14,974 nt of DNA. Source: an uncultured Anaerolineales bacterium. GTDB taxonomy: Bacteria > Chloroflexota > Anaerolineae > Anaerolineales > Villigracilaceae. This document shows, in pieces, positions 6,340 to 11,845 of the stretch. The notes under the pieces were generated by a model, which did no database searches, had not been told where the DNA came from, and worked only from the letters and a program-made list of their open reading frames with translations. The translations under genes were made by a program, and so were the position numbers. How positions within the stretch are numbered: position 1 is the first letter of the stretch; every line of letters starts with the position of its first letter. The DNA lies in assembly GCA_937928015.1 (NCBI GenBank), contig CALFXA010000110.1, forward strand, positions 1 to 14,974, read 5' to 3'.

Positions 6340-6896
6340 GAAAAGGAATTGTATTTCTTTTATTATTTGGTGCTTTGCTCAGTGCATGTGCCATCTCCAC
6401 GGAGCAAGAAAGCAAAATTCCTACGTCTATGTCTCAAAACAATCTGGAAGTGACTGCCGTAACTTCAACTGCAGAAGTCCTTGTGACTGAGGTACCCACT
6501 GAAACACAAGTTGCAGAAGATTGTATGGAAAGTGCTACTACACAGTTCGCAATGGGAGAATGTGCAGCGCAAAAAGCTCAAGCTTCTCAACAGATGTTGA
6601 CGCAGCTTATCGAAGAGTTGCAGTTGAAATATGCTGATACAGACATGGGGCGCAATCTTGCAGAAATTCAAAAGGATTGGGAGGCGCTCAGGCAAAAGGA
6701 TTGCCAGTGGCAAAGTTTCTTTTTTAAGGGCGGTTCTATTGCGCCCATGCGATACGCCATGTGTGTAAATGGATACAATGCCAGTAGAATTAGCGAGTTA
6801 AAAATCTTTCTTTGTGAAGGCGCTGGCATGACTGGCCCATGTGAAGAATCCAAAAAATACGATAATCCCAGTCAGGGTGTTTCGGAGCAGCCATGA
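6336..6896 (+). CDS. LprI-like (DUF1311) lipoprotein
   Basis: A 186-residue secreted lipoprotein: basic MRKG, hydrophobic stretch, lipobox LSAC with lipidated Cys18, then a Ser/Thr-rich linker to about residue 58. The mature part (63-165) has paired cysteines (63, 76, 123, 143, 160, 169) and the pattern CMES..MGEC, DWEALRQKDCQWQ, RYAMCVNGYNASRISEL, which matches the lysozyme-inhibitor LprI/DUF1311 family. Members can bind lysozyme, but most have no proven role. It starts at ATG 6336 with GGAGG a few bases upstream, overlaps pncC by four bases (ATGA) and overlaps the nucleosidase in the same way. The gene is visibly richer in A+T and in codons such as AAA, TTT and GAA than both neighbours, which suggests insertion into an older pncC-nucleosidase pair. 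Family call is likely, not certain. Confidence 0.75.
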   Translation: MRKGIVFLLLFGALLSACAISTEQESKIPTSMSQNNLEVTAVTSTAEVLVTEVPTETQVAEDCMESATTQFAMGECAAQKAQASQQMLTQLIEELQLKYADTDMGRNLAEIQKDWEALRQKDCQWQSFFFKGGSIAPMRYAMCVNGYNASRISELKIFLCEGAGMTGPCEESKKYDNPSQGVSEQP

Positions 6897-7573
6897 AAAT
6901 CGTCGTCATCATCTCTGCCAACGCCGAGTGGCGCGTGGTCAAAGAACTATATCCCAACCTTGACTTGCAGCGCTCGCCCTTTGGCGAATACGCCGACCTG
7001 GAACTTGGTTCCCAGCTCGTGACTCTTTTCCACGGCGGCTGGGGCAAGATCAGCGCGGCGGCCACGGCGCAATACATCATCGATCACTTCCAGCCCGACC
7101 TACTGGTCAACCTGGGCACCTGTGGCGGGTTCGCGGGCCGCATCGAGACGGGTGCGGTCATCCTCGTGGAGCGGACCCTGGTCTACGACATCATCGAGCA
7201 GATGGGCGACGGGGCCGAGGCCATCGCGCATTACACGACGGACATTGATCTCTCGTGGATGGACGGTGGACCGAAGACCGTGGACGGTCCATCGTCCACC
7301 GTCCACGGTCTGTTAGTCTCCGCCGATCGCGACATTGTCGTCGAAGACATCCCGATGCTGATCGAAAAATACGGCGCCGTCGCCGCGGACTGGGAGTCGG
7401 GGGCCATTGCCTGGGTGGCAAAACAAAACGGCACGCGCCTGCTTATTCTGCGTGCCGTCAGTGACCTGGTGGGCGGGGGCGGGGGCGAGGCCTATGGCAA
7501 CCTCGAATTGTTCCATCAGCGTACCAAGATCGTGATGAAGGATTTGTTCGAGCAATTGCCCGATTGGTTGTGA
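6893..7573 (+). CDS. 5'-methylthioadenosine/S-adenosylhomocysteine nucleosidase-like protein
   Basis: Nucleoside phosphorylase/hydrolase fold enzyme of 226 residues, expected to split adenine from MTA, SAH or a related nucleoside in the cytoplasm. Seen: N-terminal MKIVVIISANAEW with Glu12, FHGGWGKISAA (47-57), LVNLGTCGGFAG (71-82), DWESGAIAWVA (166-176, Glu168) and RAVSDLVGG (187-195, Asp191). Glu12, Glu168 and Asp191 correspond in order and context to Glu12, Glu174 and Asp197 of the E. coli enzyme. The usual Met before the ribose-binding Glu is Trp167 here, so substrate choice may differ (futalosine or another nucleoside). Residues about 123-140 (MDGGPKTVDGPSSTVHG) are low-complexity and are encoded by a palindromic repeat. 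ATG overlaps the previous stop (ATGA). Confidence 0.85.
   Translation: MKIVVIISANAEWRVVKELYPNLDLQRSPFGEYADLELGSQLVTLFHGGWGKISAAATAQYIIDHFQPDLLVNLGTCGGFAGRIETGAVILVERTLVYDIIEQMGDGAEAIAHYTTDIDLSWMDGGPKTVDGPSSTVHGLLVSADRDIVVEDIPMLIEKYGAVAADWESGAIAWVAKQNGTRLLILRAVSDLVGGGGGEAYGNLELFHQRTKIVMKDLFEQLPDWL
7261..7310. repeat. Palindromic GTGGACGGT/ACCGTCCAC element inside the nucleosidase gene
   Basis: The stretch contains GACCGTGGACGGT (7276-7288) and its exact reverse complement (7298-7310), 13-bp arms with a 9-nt loop. An alternative 11-bp pairing is GGACGGTGGAC (7261-7271) with GTCCACCGTCC (7294-7304). It is thus built from repeated GGACGGT and ACCGTCC units in both orientations. It is read through in frame and accounts for about 17 residues between a conserved core strand and the LLVSADRDIV block. 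Confidence 0.8.
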
Positions 7574-7580
7574 TTTATGG

Positions 7581-7608
7581 GTAGGGGCGAGCGGCCGCTC
7601 GCCCCTAC
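7581..7608. repeat. Perfect 28-bp palindrome between convergent genes
   Basis: GTAGGGGCGAGCGG is followed at once by its exact reverse complement, with no loop. It lies 7 bp after the nucleosidase stop and 6 bp before the serpin stop. There is no T run on either side, so it is not a standard intrinsic terminator, although the hairpin could stabilise both 3' ends. GTAGGGGCGA-type palindromes are, from memory, a common dispersed repeat in Chloroflexota and other environmental genomes; this was not checked here. Confidence 0.85.
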
Positions 7609-7614
7609 TACATA

Positions 7615-8886
7615 TTATTGTGCAGGATTAACTACCCGCCCCATGAATAGGATCTGTCCCGTTTGCAGGTCGCGGATGATGTAGATGAACGGGCGATCCA
7701 CGGTCAGGTTCACGTCAGCCATGCGCGCCATAGCCAGCTCCATGATAACGGCGGTGGCGGCGGCAGCTTCGGTGCCTTTCTCGTCCACGGCCACGTAGGC
7801 TTTGTGGACCACTGCGCCGATGTACAGGTCCTTGTCCCCTGTCATGCCTGAGAAGTCGGCCAGGTCGGGGTCGAAGGCGTCGGTCATGCCGAGGGCGGAG
7901 AGTCGGTCGGCCAGCATGAAGTTGCTTTCCATCTTGAATTTGGGAAGACTCAATGCCACGTTCTTTGTCGTGAGTCCGCTCCACATGGCGGAGACAGTGT
8001 CGAGGTTCAGAGAAGCTTCGATCTCGTTAAAGTGGCTTTCATCGGGGACGAGGATGTCCATGGCGGCGGTGTTGCCCGCGTAGGGCAGTTCCACCATCTG
8101 CCAGCCATCGCCCACAGCGTAGGGGATGGCCATCTCGTCATTCATGGTCGGGACCTGAACCTGGGTTCCATCCAATAGGTTGAACGGGGCGTCGCCCGTG
8201 TTGTTGGCATCGAAGGGCGTCAACCAGTCGGCCTTGAAGTAGATGGCGTTGACCAGCACCATGCGCGTGGCGGAGTCGAGCGTGCCTGGCACGAGCAGGT
8301 CTTGGATCTTCTGGTTGGTCTGGTCGCTGACCCAGCCATTGATCTCGTTGCGGACGGCTTCATACTGGTTGATGAAATCGGACTGGTGAACGCCTGCACC
8401 GTAGTTGCGCGCCAGTATGTCGAGGAAGTCGGATTCTAGCGGCAGGCTTTGCTCGGTCCACACGGCGTTAGCGATGTTGAGTTGCAGCGGCTGCTGATCC
8501 TTCGAGCCTTTGGGCTGGGATTCGAGTTTCTGGTCGAGGGCGTTGAAGGCAGGGTGAAGCTGGTCCTGTGGCAGGAAGTGCAGGGCCTGGGTCATCTGCA
8601 TGAGCGTGTCCTCCCGCGCGCCTGCCGAGGTCATGGCGAGGGCCAGGGAAATGCTGAATGGCGAGTAGGCCAGGTTGTCATTCTCGCCGCGCAACGATTG
8701 ATACAGGTCGAAGGCGAAGGCGTTGTTACCGTCGACCAAGGCTTGCAGGTCGGTCTCCTGCACAGATGGATTCTCGCGCCGCAGGTCCGACTTTTTGACG
8801 GGCCCTTCCGTCTTGCCGCACGCGGCGAGGGTTAGGATGAGGATGGTCAGCAGGCTTAGTAATGCGTATAGAGGGGAAGGTTTCAT
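7615..8886 (-). CDS. Serpin-family serine protease inhibitor, lipoprotein
   Basis: A 423-residue serpin. The start is ATG 8886, because AAGGAGAG lies five bases before it; a start at 8910 would place extra residues in front of the signal peptide. Signal: MKPS, hydrophobic stretch, lipobox LAAC with Cys23. Serpin signatures: AYSPFSISLALAM (73-85), VNAIYFKADW (212-221), VAVDEKGTEAAAATAV (365-380) and RPFIYIIRDLQTGQILFMGRV near the end. The reactive loop hinge GTEAAAAT is the short-side-chain type needed for loop insertion, so it should be a true suicide inhibitor. Counting from Gly371 as P15 puts P1 at Ala385 and P1' at Met386, which would suit an elastase- or subtilisin-like protease (inference, plus or minus one residue). 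Surface-anchored by lipid. It follows the GNAT gene at 69 bp and is convergent with the nucleosidase gene. Confidence 0.95.
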   Translation of the reverse strand: MKPSPLYALLSLLTILILTLAACGKTEGPVKKSDLRRENPSVQETDLQALVDGNNAFAFDLYQSLRGENDNLAYSPFSISLALAMTSAGAREDTLMQMTQALHFLPQDQLHPAFNALDQKLESQPKGSKDQQPLQLNIANAVWTEQSLPLESDFLDILARNYGAGVHQSDFINQYEAVRNEINGWVSDQTNQKIQDLLVPGTLDSATRMVLVNAIYFKADWLTPFDANNTGDAPFNLLDGTQVQVPTMNDEMAIPYAVGDGWQMVELPYAGNTAAMDILVPDESHFNEIEASLNLDTVSAMWSGLTTKNVALSLPKFKMESNFMLADRLSALGMTDAFDPDLADFSGMTGDKDLYIGAVVHKAYVAVDEKGTEAAAATAVIMELAMARMADVNLTVDRPFIYIIRDLQTGQILFMGRVVNPAQ

Positions 8887-8955
8887 GAATTCTCTCCTTT
8901 TTCTGAACAAACTATAGACGTGGAGAGTCAGATTGTGTTCCCGCCAATGGTCATG

Positions 8956-9441
8956 CTACAACACCAACTCCATCGAGACATTGTCCATGCTCTCGTGGTA
9001 GCTGGGGATTTCGACGAAGCCTAGTTTTTTGTAGAAGGCCAGGGCGCGCAACTGCTCGCTGCCCGTCTGCAAGCGGATGCGGGACCAGCCTTGGGCGCGG
9101 GCGAACTCCAACAGCCGTTGGACCACCTCGTAGCCGATTCTCCGCCCGTGATATTCCTCCAACAGCCAGAGACGCTTCAGCTCGGCGACGTCCGCTTTGA
9201 GGTGTTTGATCGCGCCCGTGCCCACCAGCCGACCGTCGTCCAGCGCGGCCAGGAACAGTCCGTGGCCGCCCGTATAGATGCGCTGATAATCGTCCACGTC
9301 GCGCAGTTCGCCTTCCTCGGCCAGTACATCGTAAAAATATTGCGGCGTCTGGTCGGGATAGTAAATGCGCTGGGCAACCGAGGCGATGACCCATTTGGCG
9401 TCTTCGGTTTCGTGCGGCTGCAAGGGACGAATTTCGATCAT
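8956..9441 (-). CDS. GNAT-family N-acetyltransferase
   Basis: A 161-residue acetyltransferase that should transfer an acetyl group from acetyl-CoA to an amine; the acceptor is unknown. Seen: GRLVGTGAIKHL (strands 3-4, residues 70-81), the motif A strand and pyrophosphate loop AELKRLWLLEEYHGRRIGYEVV (86-107, RRxG at 100-103), RIRLQTG (121-127), and the motif B helix RALAFYKKLGFVEI (132-145). The length is typical of one GNAT domain. The ATG at 9441 is preceded by GGTACAATCCGCCC: a TACAAT box ends six bases before the ATG and there is no Shine-Dalgarno sequence, so a leaderless message is likely. Upstream of the serpin gene on the same strand; the two may be co-transcribed, but nothing links their functions. 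Confidence 0.9.
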   Translation of the reverse strand: MIEIRPLQPHETEDAKWVIASVAQRIYYPDQTPQYFYDVLAEEGELRDVDDYQRIYTGGHGLFLAALDDGRLVGTGAIKHLKADVAELKRLWLLEEYHGRRIGYEVVQRLLEFARAQGWSRIRLQTGSEQLRALAFYKKLGFVEIPSYHESMDNVSMELVL

Positions 9442-9447
9442 GGGCGG

Positions 9448-9453
9448 ATTGTA
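9448..9453 (-). promoter_or_regulatory. -10 box giving a leaderless GNAT message
   Basis: TACAAT on the minus strand, followed by exactly six bases and then the ATG. With the normal -10 to +1 distance, transcription starts at the A of the start codon. No good -35 is seen, although an A-rich stretch (GGAAAAATTC) lies just upstream. Confidence 0.5.
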
Positions 9454-9507
9454 CCGTAAGAATTTTTCCTCTCGATCCTCCTAGATATGCGTTCGGCCGA
9501 TTTGCCG

Positions 9508-9513
9508 TATAAT
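9508..9513 (+). promoter_or_regulatory. -10 box of the MFS transporter gene
   Basis: Consensus TATAAT preceded by TTGCCG, with no clear -35 at 16-18 nt. The start point would fall near 9520, giving a leader of about 29 nt with GAGGTG about 10 bases before the ATG at 9549. Confidence 0.55.
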
Positions 9514-9548
9514 CCCCCCGTTAAATCTCCCTCAGAGGTGTCTCTTAT

Positions 9549-11165
9549 ATGAAGCAGGTTTCGACTGGTTTGGAACCGAAATGGAAGGTTTTGATTTCGG
9601 TCATGTTTGGTATTTTCATGGTCATTCTCGATTCGACCATTGTCAACATCGCTTTTCCCACCCTGCGGCGTGAGTTTGGCGCGACTCTTTCGGACGCGCA
9701 ATGGGTGCTGAGCGTCTACGTGCTGGCGCTGGGAGTGACCACGCCCGTCTCTGGTTTCCTCGCCGACCGCTTTGGTATCAAGCGCATGTACCTGTTGGGG
9801 ATCGGGATCTTTGCCCTCGGTTCCCTGCTGTGCGGGCTCGCTCCGACCCTGGGCACGTTGATCCTGGCCCGTGCCCTGCAAGGCTTCGGCGGTGGGATCG
9901 CCATGCCGCTGGGTCCCGCGCAACTGTATCGCGCCTTTCCCCCGAAAGAGCAGGGTACCGCGCTGGGGATTTTCGGCATTGCCTTGGTGGCGGCGCCCGC
10001 CCTGGGTCCCATCCTCGGCGGCTGGCTGGTGGACCTCAACGTCTGGCGCGCCATCTTCTTTATCAACGTGCCGATTGGCATCCTGGGTGTCATCCTGGGT
10101 TCGCAGTTTCTGCTCGATTATCGCCTGGACCGTCGTCCGAGTTTTGACCCGTTGGGCCTGGTCACGGCAATGGTGGGATTCGGCTCCGTGCTATATGCCG
10201 CCACCATCGCCGAAACCAGTGGCTGGACGGGCTCCGCTACCTTGTTCTGGTTCGGTCTGGGATTAGTGTTCTTGGCCCTGCACGTCTTCGTGGAATTGAA
10301 GGTGGCCAAGGAACCGATGATGAACTTGAATCTGTTCACCAACCCGACCTTCCTGAACGCCAGCCTGGTTGGATACGTTGCCACCGTGGCGTTGTTCGGT
10401 GCAGAATTTCTGATGCCGATCTATCTGCAAGCCTTTCGCGGCCGCTCCGCCCTGGATGCGGGCCTGATCCTGCTTGCGGTGGCTGCCACCTCCGCGATAG
10501 CCACGCCGCTAGCTGGCCGCCTGTTCGACAAGATCGGTCCGCGCGCCATCATGGTGACAGGCTTCGTGATTCTGTGCATTAACACCTGGCAACTGTCCAA
10601 GATCGAAGGGACTACGTCGATCAATTACATCGTCTTCCTGCTGGCCCTGCGCGGGCTGGCCGTGGGCCTGACAATGCAGACTTCCTACGTCACGGCCTTG
10701 AGCAGTATTCCGCTCAACTTGCTTCCGCGCGGATCATCCCTCTTGAATAGCACCCGTTCGGTGGTGCAGGCGGTGTCGGTGGCAGCGTTGGCCACCCTAC
10801 TGGTCAGTTCCCTGTCGCCCGAGGTGAAAGCCCAGCAGGACCAGATGCAGGAATCGATGGCGACCCAGACCGCTCCCTTTGGCGTGTGTGAGACGCCTGG
10901 TGTAGTCGCCACCGATAACCTCCCGCCCGCCGCGAAAGCGTCCCTGGCTGCCATGCCAGCGGCCGCGGCGGAAACAGCCAAGACCAAGATTCTGGCTGGG
11001 CTGCAAATGACTTGCAACGAATCCATGCAGGGATTCGAGTCCGCATATCGTATCACCTTTTATGCGTCCATCGGCGCATTGATCCTGGCGGCCTTCCTGC
11101 CGGGTTGGCCCGCCAAGTGGGGCGGACGTGGGTCCACGCAAACGTCCATCCCTGGCGGACACTAA
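9549..11165 (+). CDS. DHA2-type (EmrB/QacA) multidrug MFS efflux transporter
   Basis: A 538-residue major facilitator of the 14-helix drug:H+ antiporter-2 group, which exports hydrophobic or cationic compounds using the proton gradient. Seen: helix-1 motif FMVILDSTIVNIAFP (23-37, with Asp28), motif A GFLADRFGIKRM (69-80), motif B-like RALQGFGGG (108-116) with Arg108, and motif C AAPALGPILGGWL (148-160) in helix 5, the antiporter signature. The hydrophobic pattern supports about 14 segments. Between the last two helices a polar, Ala-rich loop (about 424-498) carries two cysteines (447, 489) that could form a disulfide outside the cell. No MarR- or TetR-type regulator and no EmrA-like partner is next to it, so the substrate cannot be guessed. 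It ends at a strong terminator and is monocistronic. Confidence 0.93.
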   Translation: MKQVSTGLEPKWKVLISVMFGIFMVILDSTIVNIAFPTLRREFGATLSDAQWVLSVYVLALGVTTPVSGFLADRFGIKRMYLLGIGIFALGSLLCGLAPTLGTLILARALQGFGGGIAMPLGPAQLYRAFPPKEQGTALGIFGIALVAAPALGPILGGWLVDLNVWRAIFFINVPIGILGVILGSQFLLDYRLDRRPSFDPLGLVTAMVGFGSVLYAATIAETSGWTGSATLFWFGLGLVFLALHVFVELKVAKEPMMNLNLFTNPTFLNASLVGYVATVALFGAEFLMPIYLQAFRGRSALDAGLILLAVAATSAIATPLAGRLFDKIGPRAIMVTGFVILCINTWQLSKIEGTTSINYIVFLLALRGLAVGLTMQTSYVTALSSIPLNLLPRGSSLLNSTRSVVQAVSVAALATLLVSSLSPEVKAQQDQMQESMATQTAPFGVCETPGVVATDNLPPAAKASLAAMPAAAAETAKTKILAGLQMTCNESMQGFESAYRITFYASIGALILAAFLPGWPAKWGGRGSTQTSIPGGH

Positions 11166-11181
11166 CTTCTGCGCCCTGAAT

Positions 11182-11217
11182 AAAAAAATCGGATGTCGTA
11201 AGACATCCGATTTTTTT
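11182..11217. terminator. Bidirectional intrinsic terminator with GTAA tetraloop
   Basis: An A run, stem TCGGATGTC (11189-11197), loop GTAA (a GNRA tetraloop in RNA), stem GACATCCGA (11202-11210), then nine T. Including the A/T tails the arms pair over 16 bp. It ends the MFS gene on plus and the lipoprotein gene (stop at 11233) on minus. Confidence 0.95.
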
Positions 11218-11232
11218 TTGGTTATTAGGAGC

Positions 11233-11715
11233 CTAGCGGCTGACGACCCAGGTCATGGTCACAGATTCGGGGCTAATGACGACCGCTTGCAGGCTGGCGC
11301 GCTCGCTGTGTTGCCCGACCTGCGACAGGCGGCTGGAGATGCGCGCGCTCCACTCGTCCACGCGGGCCTGATCGAGGGCGGCTCCGTCCAGCAGCGCGTC
11401 GGAGAGGGTCGCGGTCAGGTGACCGTCGCTTACGCCCAGGTCCAGGCGGAAACTGAGAGCGTCGGCCTTGCTGTTGTCGTTCAGGCGCTGACGTTCGCCC
11501 GTGACTAGCACATAGCCTGATTGCAGCGAGACGGTCACATTCTGCACGAGCGGATCGGCGATGGCTGCACTGACTGCATCCTGTACTTCCTGCTGGCTGA
11601 TGACAGTTTCCACGCTGGCGGTGCCGTCCCCGTTGCGGCGGACGTTGTACTGGCAGGCGCTCAGCAGCACGGCGGTCAGGACGAATACGGAAAGAACCAG
11701 GGACATCTTCTTCAT
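11233..11715 (-). CDS. Lipoprotein of unknown function, 160 aa
   Basis: I do not recognise the family. ATG 11715 is chosen because TTGGAG precedes it and a classic lipoprotein signal follows (MKKMSLVLSVFVLTAV, lipobox LSAC, Cys21); the open frame upstream to 11832 runs into the metG terminator and has no signal. The mature protein is soluble and rich in beta-prone stretches: YNVRRNGDGTASVETVISQ, QNVTVSLQSGYVLVTGE and SFRLDLGVSDGHLTATLSDALLDG, then a helix (about 115-131), then LQAVVISPESVTMTWVVSR. The central part faintly recalls lipid-binding DUF2993/LmeA-like proteins, but this is a guess. It lies alone between two terminators with related stems, so it should be a separate transcription unit; a TATCAT stretch (minus strand) about 60 bases upstream may be its -10. 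Confidence 0.7.
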   Translation of the reverse strand: MKKMSLVLSVFVLTAVLLSACQYNVRRNGDGTASVETVISQQEVQDAVSAAIADPLVQNVTVSLQSGYVLVTGERQRLNDNSKADALSFRLDLGVSDGHLTATLSDALLDGAALDQARVDEWSARISSRLSQVGQHSERASLQAVVISPESVTMTWVVSR

Positions 11716-11808
11716 GAGAAACTCCAAATTGAATTTTTCATGATGATACCGATGCTGTGTGACGGAGAAATGATACGGGTGTAAAAGGTGTGTAAATTCT
11801 GAAGATAA

Positions 11809-11841
11809 ACAACTCGGATGCCATCGTGACATCCGAGTTGT
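11809..11841 (-). terminator. metG intrinsic terminator
   Basis: Perfect 12-bp inverted repeat ACAACTCGGATG (11809-11820) and CATCCGAGTTGT (11830-11841) with a 9-nt loop, starting 5 bases past the metG stop. Read on the minus strand it is followed by TTATCTTC, a weak T run. The stem core TCGGATG/CATCCGA is the same as in the terminator at 11182-11217. Confidence 0.8.
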
Positions 11842-11845
11842 CGTT

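Noticed and set aside
7261..7608. Possible CRISPR-like repeats near 7.3-7.6 kb
   Set aside because: The repeated units are overlapping inverted repeats and one isolated palindrome, not regularly spaced direct repeats with spacers, and no cas genes are present.
7581..7608. Intrinsic terminator for the nucleosidase or serpin gene
   Set aside because: The stem is perfect but has no loop gap and no T run on either strand, so it is listed as a repeat.
11716..11832. Thirty-nine-residue extension of the lipoprotein at 11233-11715
   Set aside because: It would start inside the metG terminator hairpin and bury the lipoprotein signal peptide in the middle of the protein.
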